The notes: generated by a model not told the origin, from the letters alone. A stretch of DNA of 64,000 bases from Bradyrhizobium diazoefficiens (GCF_018131185.1 NZ_JAFCJE010000004.1:620001-684000); one strand, 5' to 3'. Shown: positions 1 to 9,229, counted from the first letter of the stretch. Program-made: numbers and translations.

Positions 1-1
1 G

Positions 2-583
2 CGTAGCGAGCAGCAGGGCGTCCGGCTCACGGGGCTCACGCTGTTCCGGTTCGACCCGGAGCAGCACTTCAAGGAACGGGTCGAGGCGCGCGAGGCGACA
101 CTCGAGAGCGGCCGCTGGCTGTTCAAGGGCGTGCGCCGCTTCTCGCTGGACTCCCCGCCGGTCGATCAGGCCACCCTGGAGATTCCAACGACCCTGACCG
201 AGGCGCAGGTCCGCAACAGCTTTTCCACCCCCGAGACTGTGTCCTTTTGGCAACTACCGAGCTACATCCGCTCTTCCGAGAGCTCAGGCTTCGCGACAGC
301 CGGATACCGACTCCAGTATCAAAAGCTTCTGGCGCAGCCGTTTTTGCTGGCTGCAATGGTGATGCTCGCGGCCTCCGTGTCGTTGCGCTTCTTCCGGATG
401 GGCGGCGTGCAAAAGATGGTTTTGAGTGGCGTGGGCGCAGGCTTTCTGCTCTACGTTCTGTCGAAAGTGACTGAAGACTTGAGCAAGGCTGAGTTGATGC
501 ATCCGATCGCTGCGGCGTGGTTGCCTGCAGTGGTGGGCGGCCTCACCGGCTTTTTGGCCTTGTTGTACCAGGAGGACGGTTAG
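2..583 (+). CDS. lptG: LPS export ABC transporter permease LptG (3' part only)
   Basis: The open frame runs in from the left edge, so only the C-terminal ~193 residues are present. The visible part has the end of the periplasmic jellyroll-like domain followed by three hydrophobic helices (around LLAAMVMLAASVSLRFF, KMVLSGVGAGFLLYVLS and AAWLPAVVGGLTGFLALLY), the C-terminal membrane half of the YjgP/YjgQ permease family. In the family, LptG pairs with LptF and LptB2 to extract lipopolysaccharide from the inner membrane and pass it to the Lpt bridge. Its stop overlaps the start of lptD, which supports the call because both act in the same pathway. Family assignment is firm; LptG rather than LptF is inferred from lptD following directly. 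Confidence 0.9.
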   Translation, partial: RSEQQGVRLTGLTLFRFDPEQHFKERVEAREATLESGRWLFKGVRRFSLDSPPVDQATLEIPTTLTEAQVRNSFSTPETVSFWQLPSYIRSSESSGFATAGYRLQYQKLLAQPFLLAAMVMLAASVSLRFFRMGGVQKMVLSGVGAGFLLYVLSKVTEDLSKAELMHPIAAAWLPAVVGGLTGFLALLYQEDG

Positions 584-3072
584 TGACTGCCGTCCGTCGA
601 GGACTCGTGTCTCGTTTGACGCGGCGCACCGTGGTGCGCGCGAACGGGAGCGGCTTGTCCATCCGCAGGCTGTTGCTCGCCGGCGTCACCGCGGCCTCGC
701 TCGGCGGGCTGATCGATGTCGCCGACATTGCGCCGGCGTCCGCCCAGAGCTTCACCTACAATCCGCTGCCGCCGCGTCCGAAGCCGCCCAAGGCTCCCAA
801 CGACAACCAGATGCTGGTGCAGGCGACCGAGGTCGATTACGACTACAACAATTCGCGCGTCTCGGCGGTCGGTAACGTCCAGCTGTTCTACAACGGCACC
901 AGCGTCGAAGCCGACAGGGTCGTCTACGACCAGAAGACCAAGCGGCTGCACGCCGAAGGCAACATCCGCATGACGGATGCCGACGGCAAGATCACCTATG
1001 CCGAGATCATGGATCTCTCCGACGATTACCGCGACGGCTTCGTCGATTCGCTGCGCGTGGACACCGCCGACCAGACCCGCATGGCCGCGAGCCGCGCCGA
1101 CCGCTCCAGCGGCAACTACACGGTGTTCGAGAACGGCGTCTACACCGCCTGCGCGCCGTGCAAGGACGATCCGAAGAAGCCGCCGCTGTGGCAGGTCAAG
1201 GGTGCGCGCATCATCCACGACCAGCAGGAGAAGATGCTGTATTTCGAGACGGCGCAGATCGAGTTCTTCGGCGTGCCGCTCGCCTACATGCCCTATTTCT
1301 CGACGCCCGACCCGACCGTGAAGCGCAAGAGCGGCTTCCTGATGCCGGGTTACTTTCCGGGCACGACGAACACCGGCTTCGGTGCCGAGGTTCCCTATTA
1401 TTGGGCGATCGCGCCCGACATGGACGCCACCTTCACCCCCCGCTTCATGTCGCGGCAGGGCGTGATGCTGCAGGGCGAATTCCGCCAGCGCCTGATCGAC
1501 GGCGCCTACCAGATCCGCGCTTACGGCATCAACCAGCTCGATCCCGGAGCGTTCGCCGGACAGCCCGGCGACCGCGACTTCCGCGGCGCCGTCGACACCA
1601 AGGGTCAGTTCGCGCTGAACGACAAATGGGTCTGGGGCTGGGACGGCGTCCTGATGTCCGACTACTATTTCTTCTCGGACTACCGGCTCTACCAGTACCG
1701 CGATCCGCTCGGCTCGTTCCTGCTGCTGCCGACGGAAGCGCTGTCGCAGCTCTATCTGACCGGCGTCGGCAACCGCAGCTACTTCGATGCGCGCACGATG
1801 TACTGGCTGAGCTATTCGGGCAACCAGAGCCAGGTGCCGATCGTCTATCCGGTGATCGACTATTCCAACGTGCTCAACTATCCGGTCTTCGGCGGCGAGT
1901 TCAGCTACAAGACCAATTTCGTGAACCTGTCGCGTGACGAGGCGGTGTTCGACCCGATCACGACGATCGCCAACACCAACAGTCTTTGCACCACGGCGTC
2001 GGCCGACCCGCTGGCCCGCACGCCGTCGCAGTGCCTGCTGCGCGGCTTCCCCGGCAGCTATACCCGTCTCACCGCTGAAGCGCAGTGGCGCAAATCGTTC
2101 ACCGACCCGCTCGGCCAGATCTGGACGCCGTTCGCCAGCCTGCGCGCCGACGCGATCAACTCCTCGGTCTCCAACCAGCCGGGCGTGTCGAACTATCTTC
2201 CCGTCGGCGACACCCAGGCGTTCCGCCTGATGCCGACCGTGGGCCTGGAATACCGCTATCCCTTCATCAACGTTCAGCCCTGGGGCTCGACCACCGTCGA
2301 GCCGATCGCGCAGATCATCATTCGCCCGAACGAGACCTATGCCGGCAGGCTCCCGAACGAGGACGCCCAGAGCATGGTGTTCGACGCCTCGAACCTGTTC
2401 AGCGTCGACAAGTTTTCCGGCTACGACCGCGTCGAGGGCGGCGGCCGCGCCAATGTCGGCGTGCAGTCCACCACGCAGTTCGACAGGGGCGGCGCCGTCA
2501 AGGCGCTGTTCGGCCAGTCCTACCAGCTGTTCGGCATGAACTCCTTCGCGGTCAATGACTCCATCAATACCGGTCTGGATTCCGGCCTGGACAAGCCGCG
2601 TTCCGATTACGTCGCGAGTGCGAGCTACTCACCCAACAGCACCTATACGTTCAGCGTCCGCTCCCGCATGGACGAGCAGACCTGGAACGTCCAGCGCTTC
2701 GAGGCGGAAGGCCGCGCCAATTTCAATCGCTGGTCCGTCTCCGTGCTGTACGGCAATTACGCGCAGCAGCCGGAACTCGGCTATCTGACCCGCCGCGAGG
2801 GCATCCTGACCTCGGGCTCGATCAAGCTCGCCACCAACTGGGTGGTATCGGGTTCGGCGCGGTGGGACCTCGAGGCCAACAAGATCAACCAGTATGTGCT
2901 CGGCGCCGGCTACGTCGACGATTGCTTCGTGCTGGCGGCGAACTACGTAACTTCGTATAGCTATTCCGCGGGCACCGCGCCGCCCGTGCTGAGCCATGCG
3001 TTCATGTTCCAGATCGGCCTGCGCACGCTGGCGACCTCGTCGACGTCCAGCAGTTCCGCCGGCCTCCAGTGA
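583..3072 (+). CDS. lptD: LPS-assembly outer-membrane protein LptD
   Basis: An outer-membrane beta-barrel protein that inserts lipopolysaccharide into the outer leaflet. I chose the GTG at 583, whose G is the last base of the lptG stop; the frame is open upstream but this start gives translational coupling and a sensible export signal. The N-terminus has a hydrophobic segment (RRLLLAGVTAASLGGLI) ending with a likely signal-peptidase site after PASA, before QSF. An OstA/LptA-like domain follows (about residues 50-150: VEADRVVYDQKTKRLHAEGN), then a long aromatic-rich barrel with alternating hydrophobic strands to the C-terminus. Length 829 aa is normal for alphaproteobacteria. It heads the lptD-surA-pdxA-rsmA order also known from E. 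coli. Confidence 0.95.
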   Translation: MTAVRRGLVSRLTRRTVVRANGSGLSIRRLLLAGVTAASLGGLIDVADIAPASAQSFTYNPLPPRPKPPKAPNDNQMLVQATEVDYDYNNSRVSAVGNVQLFYNGTSVEADRVVYDQKTKRLHAEGNIRMTDADGKITYAEIMDLSDDYRDGFVDSLRVDTADQTRMAASRADRSSGNYTVFENGVYTACAPCKDDPKKPPLWQVKGARIIHDQQEKMLYFETAQIEFFGVPLAYMPYFSTPDPTVKRKSGFLMPGYFPGTTNTGFGAEVPYYWAIAPDMDATFTPRFMSRQGVMLQGEFRQRLIDGAYQIRAYGINQLDPGAFAGQPGDRDFRGAVDTKGQFALNDKWVWGWDGVLMSDYYFFSDYRLYQYRDPLGSFLLLPTEALSQLYLTGVGNRSYFDARTMYWLSYSGNQSQVPIVYPVIDYSNVLNYPVFGGEFSYKTNFVNLSRDEAVFDPITTIANTNSLCTTASADPLARTPSQCLLRGFPGSYTRLTAEAQWRKSFTDPLGQIWTPFASLRADAINSSVSNQPGVSNYLPVGDTQAFRLMPTVGLEYRYPFINVQPWGSTTVEPIAQIIIRPNETYAGRLPNEDAQSMVFDASNLFSVDKFSGYDRVEGGGRANVGVQSTTQFDRGGAVKALFGQSYQLFGMNSFAVNDSINTGLDSGLDKPRSDYVASASYSPNSTYTFSVRSRMDEQTWNVQRFEAEGRANFNRWSVSVLYGNYAQQPELGYLTRREGILTSGSIKLATNWVVSGSARWDLEANKINQYVLGAGYVDDCFVLAANYVTSYSYSAGTAPPVLSHAFMFQIGLRTLATSSTSSSSAGLQ

Positions 3073-3126
3073 ACGGTTTGAAGTGCCGGCCGCGCTTGCC
3101 CTCATCACAGGCTCGACGCGGTTGAC

Positions 3127-4077
3127 ATGCGAGCGACAATCATGACGTCCCCATTGCCCGTCTTCCGCCTCCTGCTCGCCGTCAGTGCCGGGCTGTTCCT
3201 GACCGGACTGCCCTCGCCGTCGCGCGCGCAAAACATCGTCGTCATGGTCAACGGTGATCCGATCACCGATTTCGACATCGATCAGCGCTCCAAGCTCGAC
3301 CAGCTGACGACGCAAAAGGTCCCGAGCCGCGAGCAGGTCATCAACGAGCTGATCGACGACAAGGTGAAGCTCAAGGAAGGCAAGAAGTATGGGGTCGATC
3401 CCGGCGTCTCCGAGGTCAACCAGTCCTTCGAGGGGATGGCGCAGCGCATGCGCATCACGCCGGAGCAGCTCACCAAGTCGCTCGAATCCAAGGGCGTCCG
3501 CCCCGAAACGTTGAAGGGCCGCATGAAGTCCGAGATGGTCTGGACCAGCCTCGTGCGCGGCCGCTTCAAGGAGAAGCTGCTGGTCGGCGAGCGCGAGGTC
3601 GCGCAAGCCGTGCAGGCCCAGACCGGCGACAAGCTTCAGATCGAGGGCACCGAATACAAGATGCAGCCGATCGTGCTGATCGTGCCGCGCGGCTCGTCGG
3701 CGGCATTCCTGGAGACACGCAAGAAGGAAGCCGAGACCTATCGCTCGCGCGTCGGAAGCTGCGAGGAAGCCAATTCGCTGTTCCGCTCGACGCCGAACGC
3801 CACCATCCGCGACAGCGTCACCAAGACCACCGCGGAACTGCCGGAGGCGCTGCGCAAGGTGCTCGACGACACGCCGATCGGCCGTTTGACCGCGCCCGAG
3901 CTGACCAAGAACGGCATCGAGATGGTGGTGCTGTGCTCGCGCAAGCCGACCATGATCGACACGCCGAAGAAGCGCGAGGTCCGCGAGAAAATGTACCAGG
4001 AGAAGTACGAGAAGACCCAGAAGGCCTATCTCGACGACCTCCGCAAGGCGGCGATGATCGAATATCGCAACCGCTGA
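3127..4077 (+). CDS. surA: SurA-type periplasmic chaperone / peptidyl-prolyl isomerase
   Basis: A secreted chaperone expected to escort outer-membrane proteins through the periplasm. The N-terminal signal peptide (FRLLLAVSAGLFLTGL, cleavage near SRAQ) is followed by a SurA_N domain (VVMVNGDPITDFDIDQRSKL, then ELIDDKVKLKEGKKYGV). The C-terminal part, about residues 170-270, looks like one diverged parvulin-like fold. At 316 aa it is shorter than enterobacterial SurA (about 428 aa), which has two parvulin domains, so catalytic activity is doubtful. The ATG at 3142 is an alternative start. Its stop overlaps the pdxA start by one base (TGATG), so the two are probably coupled. Confidence 0.9.
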   Translation: MRATIMTSPLPVFRLLLAVSAGLFLTGLPSPSRAQNIVVMVNGDPITDFDIDQRSKLDQLTTQKVPSREQVINELIDDKVKLKEGKKYGVDPGVSEVNQSFEGMAQRMRITPEQLTKSLESKGVRPETLKGRMKSEMVWTSLVRGRFKEKLLVGEREVAQAVQAQTGDKLQIEGTEYKMQPIVLIVPRGSSAAFLETRKKEAETYRSRVGSCEEANSLFRSTPNATIRDSVTKTTAELPEALRKVLDDTPIGRLTAPELTKNGIEMVVLCSRKPTMIDTPKKREVREKMYQEKYEKTQKAYLDDLRKAAMIEYRNR

Positions 4078-5093
4078 TGGCCCATCGCGCAGCAAAGTCC
4101 CTTCCCCTCGCCCTGACCCTGGGAGAGCCCGCCGGCATCGGCCCCGACATCACGATCGCAGCCTGGCTGAGGCGCCGCGAGCTGAACCTGCCCGCCTTCT
4201 ACCTGCTCGGCGACGAGGCGCTGATCGCCCGGCGTGCCAAGGCGCTCGGCGCCGATATCAGGATCGCCGCGGTGAGCCCCGGCGAAGCCGAAGCCGCCTT
4301 CACTGACGCCCTGCCCGTCGTCGCCACCGGCGAGCGTGCGACCGCCGAGCCCGGCAAGCCCGATGCATCGAGCGCGACGGCTGCGCTCGCCTCGATCCGG
4401 CAGGCGGTCACCGATGTCCGCGAGGGCCGCGCCGGCGCCGTCGTCACCAATCCGATCGCCAAGAGCGTGCTCTACCGCGCAGGCTTCCGTCATCCCGGCC
4501 ATACCGAGTTCCTTGCCGAGCTCGCCGCCGAGGACGGCCGCGTGCCGCAGCCGGTGATGATGCTGTGGTCGCCCCAGCTCGCCGTGGTGCCCGTCACCAT
4601 CCACGTCTCGATGCGCGAGGCGCTGGCCCAGCTCACCAGCGAGCTGATCGTCTCGACCGTCCGCATCGTCGCAACCGAGCTGAAATCCCGCTTCGGCATC
4701 GCGCGGCCGCGCATCGCGGTTTCCGGCCTCAATCCCCATGCCGGCGAGGACGGCTCGCTCGGCCACGAGGAGCAGACCATCATCGCGCCGGCGCTCAAGG
4801 CGCTGCGCCGCGACGGCATCGAGGCAAGAGGCCCGCTGCCCGCCGACACCATGTTCCACGAAGCCGCGCGTGCTACCTACGACTGCGCCGTGTGCATGTA
4901 TCACGACCAGGCGCTGATCCCGATCAAGACCGTCGCCTTCGACGACGCGGTCAACGTCACGCTCGGCCTGCCCTTGATCCGCACCTCGCCCGATCACGGC
5001 ACCGCCTTCGACATCGCCGGCACGGGCAAGGCCAATCCGGCGAGCCTCATCGCGGCCTTGAGGCTCGCAAGCCGCATGGCTTCGCAAAGCTGA
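4077..5093 (+). CDS. pdxA: 4-hydroxythreonine-4-phosphate dehydrogenase PdxA
   Basis: A cytoplasmic enzyme of vitamin B6 synthesis (DXP-dependent route): it oxidises 4-phosphohydroxy-L-threonine with NAD, and the product is condensed by PdxJ. The start ATG overlaps the surA stop. Family signatures are visible: [11 protein letters not shown] near the N-terminus, VVTNPIAK, the [11 protein letters not shown] motif with a metal-binding His, [11 protein letters not shown], and [10 protein letters not shown] with the second metal His. C-terminal [14 protein letters not shown] is also diagnostic. Length 338 aa is normal. The stop overlaps the rsmA start by one base, giving a tight surA-pdxA-rsmA operon. 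Confidence 0.96.
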   Translation: MAHRAAKSLPLALTLGEPAGIGPDITIAAWLRRRELNLPAFYLLGDEALIARRAKALGADIRIAAVSPGEAEAAFTDALPVVATGERATAEPGKPDASSATAALASIRQAVTDVREGRAGAVVTNPIAKSVLYRAGFRHPGHTEFLAELAAEDGRVPQPVMMLWSPQLAVVPVTIHVSMREALAQLTSELIVSTVRIVATELKSRFGIARPRIAVSGLNPHAGEDGSLGHEEQTIIAPALKALRRDGIEARGPLPADTMFHEAARATYDCAVCMYHDQALIPIKTVAFDDAVNVTLGLPLIRTSPDHGTAFDIAGTGKANPASLIAALRLASRMASQS

Positions 5094-5950
5094 TGAGCGC
5101 CATCGACGACCTCCCGCCGCTGCGCGAGGTCATTCGCCAGCACGCGCTGTCGGCGCGCAAATCGCTCGGCCAGAACTTTCTGCTCGACCTCAATCTCACC
5201 GCCCGCATCGCCCGTGCGGCCGCGCCGCTGGAAGACTCCACCATCGTCGAGATCGGCCCCGGCCCCGGCGGGCTCACGCGGGCGCTGCTCGCGCTCGGCG
5301 CAAGGCGCGTCATCGCCATCGAGCATGACGAGCGTGCGATCCCGGCACTGCGCGATATTTCCGCCCGCTACCCAGGCAGGCTCGAGATCGTGCACGGCGA
5401 TGCCATGACCTTCGACCCGCGCCCGCTGCTCGGTGGCGAACGAGCAAAGATCGTCGCCAACCTGCCCTACAACATCGCGACCCAGCTTCTGATCAACTGG
5501 CTGACGAGCGAGCCCTGGCCGCCCTGGTACGATCTGATGGTTCTGATGTTCCAGCGCGAGGTCGGCGAGCGCATCGTCGCGCGCGAGGACGAGGAGGCCT
5601 ATGGCCGGCTCGGCGTGCTCGCCAACTGGCGCTGCGAGACCAAGATCCTGTTCGACATTGCGCCGTCCGCCTTCGTGCCGCCGCCGAAGGTCACATCCTC
5701 CGTCGTGCGCCTGGTGCCCCGCGCAGAGCCGCTTGCCTGCGATCGCAAGCTGCTCGAGCAGGTCGCAGCCGCGGCCTTCGGCCAGCGCCGCAAGATGCTG
5801 CGCCAGAGCCTGAAATCGCTCGGCGTCGATCCGGCGCGGCTCGCCGCTGCCGCCGGTGTCGATGCGACGCGGCGCGCCGAGACGATTCCCATTTCCGGGT
5901 TTGTTGCCATGGCCCGTGAATTGGCCAATATACGAACCGAAGAAGCATGA
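5093..5950 (+). CDS. rsmA: 16S rRNA (adenine1518/1519-N6) dimethyltransferase RsmA/KsgA
   Basis: A cytoplasmic SAM-dependent methyltransferase that dimethylates two adjacent adenines in the helix 45 loop of 16S rRNA late in 30S assembly. I start it at the ATG overlapping the pdxA stop, giving 285 aa, the usual length. Motifs: [10 protein letters not shown] near the N-terminus, motif [15 protein letters not shown] (SAM binding), acidic motif II IAIEHDE, and the catalytic NLPYNI motif IV, followed by [11 protein letters not shown]. The last codons (Glu-Ala-stop) lie inside a dispersed repeat beginning at 5945, so the extreme C-terminus may have been shaped by repeat insertion. Confidence 0.96.
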   Translation: MSAIDDLPPLREVIRQHALSARKSLGQNFLLDLNLTARIARAAAPLEDSTIVEIGPGPGGLTRALLALGARRVIAIEHDERAIPALRDISARYPGRLEIVHGDAMTFDPRPLLGGERAKIVANLPYNIATQLLINWLTSEPWPPWYDLMVLMFQREVGERIVAREDEEAYGRLGVLANWRCETKILFDIAPSAFVPPPKVTSSVVRLVPRAEPLACDRKLLEQVAAAAFGQRRKMLRQSLKSLGVDPARLAAAAGVDATRRAETIPISGFVAMARELANIRTEEA

Positions 5951-6017
5951 TCCGGACCCGAAGGGCCGCGCTAGCGCAAAGTGTGAAGCGGTTTTCCGGA
6001 CGAGATCATGCTCAAAC
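5945..6017 (+). repeat. Dispersed palindromic repeat, copy 1 (over the rsmA stop)
   Basis: The element starts with GCATGATC (5945-5952) and ends with the reverse complement GATCATGC (6004-6011) plus CAAAC. Its middle carries a GTGAAGCG-gTTTTCCG core. A second, inverted copy is at 58121-58180 and shares the CGCGCTAG, GTGAAGCG.TTTTCCG and TGCTCAAAC blocks. It contains the rsmA stop codon. I recognise this as a common short repeat in Bradyrhizobium and relatives; copy number cannot be judged here. Confidence 0.75.
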
Positions 6018-6043
6018 CATGAGATAATTTCGGAGGAAGAAAC

Positions 6044-7102
6044 ATGGCGTTGATGCGTCGGCAGTCCCTGGTCAAGTTCGATGCACCCTTGTGCGAGACC
6101 GTCGTCGATACGCCGAAGCCGCAAGGGCGCGAGGTGCTGGTGCGCATCGAGCGCTGCGGCCTCTGCCACTCCGATCTCCACATCCAGGACGGCTATGCCG
6201 ATCTCGGCGGCGGCAAGAAGCTCGACACCACGCGCGGCATGACGCTGCCCTTCACGCTCGGCCACGAGATCGCCGGCGTGGTCGACGAGGTCGGCCCCGA
6301 CGTCGCCGCCGGCCTCGTCGGCGCCAGGAAAGCCGTCTTCCCCTGGATCGGCTGCGGCCAGTGCCGCGACTGCGCCAATGGCGACGAGAACCTGTGTGTG
6401 AAGCAGCGCTTCCTCGGCGTTTCCATCGATGGCGGATTCGCCACCCACGTGCTGGTGCCCGACGCGAAATACCTGCTCGACTACGATCCGCTGCCCGTCA
6501 ACCAGGCCGCGACGCTGATGTGCTCCGGCGTCACCGCCTATGGCGCGCTCAAGCGACTGGTCGACCGTCCGCGCCAACGCAACCTCCTGCTGATCGGCCT
6601 CGGCGGCGTCGGCATGATGGGCCTGTCGTTCGCGCAGGCGATGTTCAAGCAGCCGATCACCGTTGCCGACCTCTCGCCGGCGGCGCGCGACACCGCGCTG
6701 AAGAACGGTGCCGCCGTCGCCTATGATCCGTCCGAGCCCGACGTGATCAAGCGGATCCTGAAGGAGACCGAAGGCGGCTTCGACGAGATCGTCGATTTCG
6801 CCGGCAACGAGAAGTCGATGGCCTTTGCGGTCGCGGTCGCCGCGCGCGGCGGCAAGATCGTGGTCTCCGGCCTGATGGGCGGCCAGTTCACACTGCCGAT
6901 GGTGCAGTGGGTCTACAAGCGCATGACCATCGAAGGCTTCATGGTCGGCACGCTCGCTGAAGCCCAGGAGCTGATGGCGCTGGCGCGCGCCGGCAAGATC
7001 AAGCCGACGCCGATGCGCGAGGAGCCGATGGGCGATGTCCAGAAATGGATCGACGAGCTTCGCGCCGGCAAGGTGGTCGGCCGCATCGTGCTGAAGAACT
7101 GA
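6044..7102 (+). CDS. Zinc-dependent alcohol dehydrogenase (MDR family)
   Basis: A cytoplasmic NAD(P)-dependent dehydrogenase of the medium-chain superfamily. The catalytic zinc motif CGLCHSDLH sits near residue 38, GHEIAGVV follows, and the structural zinc loop CGQCRDCANGDENLC has four cysteines. The nucleotide-binding fold begins at LLIGLGGVGMMGLSFA (about residue 185). A good Shine-Dalgarno (GGAGG) precedes the ATG. It stands alone: a repeat separates it from rsmA upstream and a hairpin follows. Substrate cannot be told from sequence; the order of motifs fits primary or secondary alcohol/aldehyde interconversion. Confidence 0.88.
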   Translation: MALMRRQSLVKFDAPLCETVVDTPKPQGREVLVRIERCGLCHSDLHIQDGYADLGGGKKLDTTRGMTLPFTLGHEIAGVVDEVGPDVAAGLVGARKAVFPWIGCGQCRDCANGDENLCVKQRFLGVSIDGGFATHVLVPDAKYLLDYDPLPVNQAATLMCSGVTAYGALKRLVDRPRQRNLLLIGLGGVGMMGLSFAQAMFKQPITVADLSPAARDTALKNGAAVAYDPSEPDVIKRILKETEGGFDEIVDFAGNEKSMAFAVAVAARGGKIVVSGLMGGQFTLPMVQWVYKRMTIEGFMVGTLAEAQELMALARAGKIKPTPMREEPMGDVQKWIDELRAGKVVGRIVLKN

Positions 7103-7110
7103 CCGTTCGC

Positions 7111-7146
7111 GTGCGGCGGGGGCGGACGCAAGTCGCGCCCGCCGCA
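7111..7146 (+). terminator. Hairpin after the alcohol dehydrogenase
   Basis: GTGCGGCGGGGGCG (7111-7124) can pair with CGCGCCCGCCGCAC (7133-7146), a 14-bp stem with one mismatch, starting 9 bp after the stop codon. There is no U-run, so it may be a transcript 3' stabiliser or an imperfect terminator. Confidence 0.45.
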
Positions 7147-7180
7147 CGGAACGCCTTCGGCCCCGCTGCGTTGGCAGCCC

Positions 7181-7417
7181 ATGTCCATTCGCTGCACCGT
7201 CGAAAGCGCATTCTTCATCGCCTGGAGCTGCCTGGAGCAGAGCGGCGAGCTCGGCCCGCCGGACGAGAGCGCCAACGTCATTCTCGACGCGATCGAAGCC
7301 CAGCTCAGGACCGGCGAACGCCGGCAGCTGATGCTCGCCAACAAGGCGATCGATGCCTACCGCGCGCATGCGGCGCAACGCCGATCCTTAGGGGACCGCG
7401 AAGCCTGCTTCGGGTGA
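7181..7417 (+). CDS. Small conserved-looking hypothetical protein
   Basis: A 78-residue protein with regular composition (two or three helices: TVESAFFIAWSCLEQSGEL, ANVILDAIEAQLRTGERRQLM, LANKAIDAYRAH) and no signal peptide. The helical, charged sequence and third-position GC bias look like genuine coding. I believe similar small proteins occur widely in Bradyrhizobium, but I cannot name a function. It follows the dehydrogenase by about 80 bp and may be a separate unit. Confidence 0.6.
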   Translation: MSIRCTVESAFFIAWSCLEQSGELGPPDESANVILDAIEAQLRTGERRQLMLANKAIDAYRAHAAQRRSLGDREACFG

Positions 7418-7756
7418 AGGTCATCACCGCCCTAGGACCCGCCGGCCCGGCGGCATTCGGGCAGATCACGGCCGGCGGTCCGTCGGGCAAAGCGCACGGG
7501 GCACGGCGCTCGGCGCGAACAGGGTACGCCAAACGGCGCCCCCGCTATGTACACTCCTGAACAGACTTCGCGACGATTAACGCTGCGGGGCCCGCGCGCA
7601 TGCGGGCCCCGGCGCCGCGCCTTCCAAAATTCCGCAAAACCCGCTCAAGAACTTTTGGGCCTTCAACGCCCCTTGTGTACACTTTGAAACCGTTGCTTCC
7701 GCCACGGAAACGTAGGGTTCTGGCGCGCCGATTCCCGGCAGCCAAGAGAAACACCT
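7418..7756. other. Intergenic region with a GC-rich hairpin
   Basis: About 340 bp with no convincing gene. It holds a perfect 9-bp stem GGGGCCCGC (7587-7595) / GCGGGCCCC (7602-7610) without a following T-run, and two TGTACACT words (near 7549 and 7676). The 3' half presumably carries the promoter of the Crp-type gene at 7757, but no clear -35/-10 pair was seen. Confidence 0.4.
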
Positions 7757-8476
7757 GTGACCGGTCGGCCCCTGAACGATCTGCTCCGGCAGCTCGCCCC
7801 CCGAGATTTTGAACTCCTTGCCCCTCATCTCCAGCTGGTCGAACTCGAGGCGAGCCACATCCTGCACCATGCAGGCGATGCCGTGGCGGCGGTTCATTTC
7901 CCCTGCGGCCCCACGCTCGTGTCGTTCGCCGTACCGGTCGAGGATGACCGCGAGGTCGAGAGCCTGCTGGTGGGACGCGAGGGCGCCGTGGGCGTTGCCG
8001 CCGGCCGCAATCCTTCACTCGCTTATTCCCGTATCGTCGTGAAACTGGGCGGCGCGCTCGTTCGGCTGCCGTTGCGCGCGCTCGAGCAGGCGCAACAGAG
8101 GTCGGCCGCGCTGCAAGAGGTATTTTCGCGCTATGCCGACTGCCAGTTCGCGCAGTTGCTGCAAACAGCAGCTTGCAACGCCGCGCATTCGATCGAACAG
8201 CGCGCCGCCAAGTGGATCATCTCCACGCAGGAACATATCGGCCAAGCGGAGATTCCCCTCACCCACGAGCAACTTGCCGGCATGCTGGGTGTCTCCCGCA
8301 GCTATGCCAGTCGCGTCATCCAGATGTTCAAGGCGAGGCGCATCCTCGCCACCCGCCGCGGTGCCATCCTGGTCCTCGACGCAGCCGCTCTCGACGCCAA
8401 GGCATGCTGCTGCAACGACTTGGTGAAGAAGCATTTTGATGAAGTGCTCGGCAGGGCGACTGCCGCCCAAGGCTAG
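7757..8476 (+). CDS. Crp/Fnr family transcriptional regulator (1)
   Basis: A 239-aa regulator with GTG start. Residues ~15-130 form a cyclic-nucleotide-binding-like beta-roll (HILHHAGDAVAAVHFPCGPTL, VGREGAVGV), followed by a dimer helix and a winged helix-turn-helix at about 171-197 (EQLAGMLGVSRSYASRVIQMF). No FNR-type N-terminal cysteine cluster is present, so oxygen sensing by an Fe-S cluster is unlikely. A C-terminal run of three cysteines near 217-219 is unusual. It is convergent with a second Crp-type gene 12 bp downstream. Ligand and targets are unknown. Confidence 0.85.
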   Translation: MTGRPLNDLLRQLAPRDFELLAPHLQLVELEASHILHHAGDAVAAVHFPCGPTLVSFAVPVEDDREVESLLVGREGAVGVAAGRNPSLAYSRIVVKLGGALVRLPLRALEQAQQRSAALQEVFSRYADCQFAQLLQTAACNAAHSIEQRAAKWIISTQEHIGQAEIPLTHEQLAGMLGVSRSYASRVIQMFKARRILATRRGAILVLDAAALDAKACCCNDLVKKHFDEVLGRATAAQG

Positions 8477-8488
8477 CGCTCGGCGGTC

Positions 8489-9229
8489 TCACACACGCGG
8501 CGGCGCCGACTGCCGCTTCTGGTGCAGATAGACCGGGCTGAAGTCGCCGAGCCGCTGCAAGTCGCGCCATTTCTGCACGATCAGCTCGCCCTCGCGCAGA
8601 TCCATGGCCCCGCTGCGCCTGAGCTCGGCCAGTGTCCGGTTCACGGTTGCGATCGCCATGCCCAGCGTCTCGCCGAGCTGCGCCAGGCTGATCGGCATGG
8701 GGCAGCGATTGCCGCGCACGAGCTGCGCGGCGCGGGCGCGGTAGAATAGCTCGCAGAACAAATGTGCCATGCGCGCCTGCATCGGCCGGGCACTGTTGTT
8801 GGTGATGGCCTCGCGAAAGATCGCGGCATCGAGCAGCGTCTCGCGCCAGACGGCCAGCCCAAAGGTGGGCCGCCGCCGGAACGCGATGAACAATTCGCGA
8901 TGCGGGATGAAGGCGACCGAGGCCGGCCCCAGCGCGCTCAATCCATGATCCATCTGGTCGATGAACAGGCCCTGCGCGTCCGGCAGGTCGCCGGTGAGAT
9001 GGAACGCGAGATATTGTCGCCCACCGCCAGCCAGCAGATGGTAGCGCGCGACCATGCCGGTGACGACCAGCACCGAATGTTCGGGTTCGTCGCCCTGACG
9101 GATGAAATCCTCGTTGGGCCCCAAATCGCGCAGCGTGAAGGTAAGCGCCCGGATTTCGGCAACGTCTTCCTCTGTGAGCGCGGTGTGCTCGCAAAGGTTC
9201 CGGATCAGCACGTCGTGGGTTTTTTCCAT
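8489..9229 (-). CDS. Crp/Fnr family transcriptional regulator (2)
   Basis: A 246-aa protein with an N-terminal cNMP-binding-like domain (LGPNEDFIRQGDEPEHSVLVV, FHLTGDLPDAQGLF) and a C-terminal winged HTH (LAQLGETLGMAIATVNRTLAEL). It is clearly similar to the regulator at 9593-10294, sharing the WRETLxDAAI block, the ...NRT..ELRR recognition helix and a DFSPVYL/DFTPNYL tail, so the two look like paralogues. No FNR cysteines. It is transcribed divergently from the small gene and third Crp-type gene to its right, sharing a ~155-bp intergenic region. Confidence 0.85.
   Translation of the reverse strand: MEKTHDVLIRNLCEHTALTEEDVAEIRALTFTLRDLGPNEDFIRQGDEPEHSVLVVTGMVARYHLLAGGGRQYLAFHLTGDLPDAQGLFIDQMDHGLSALGPASVAFIPHRELFIAFRRRPTFGLAVWRETLLDAAIFREAITNNSARPMQARMAHLFCELFYRARAAQLVRGNRCPMPISLAQLGETLGMAIATVNRTLAELRRSGAMDLREGELIVQKWRDLQRLGDFSPVYLHQKRQSAPPRV

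Noticed and set aside
2629..4095. A 488-codon minus-strand frame across lptD and surA
   Set aside because: Antisense to strongly supported genes and without recognisable protein features.
4994..7378. A 794-codon open frame on the minus strand across rsmA and the alcohol dehydrogenase
   Set aside because: It is antisense to two well-supported genes, is Arg/Ala/Asp/His-rich without domains, and results from the GC-rich third positions of the true genes.
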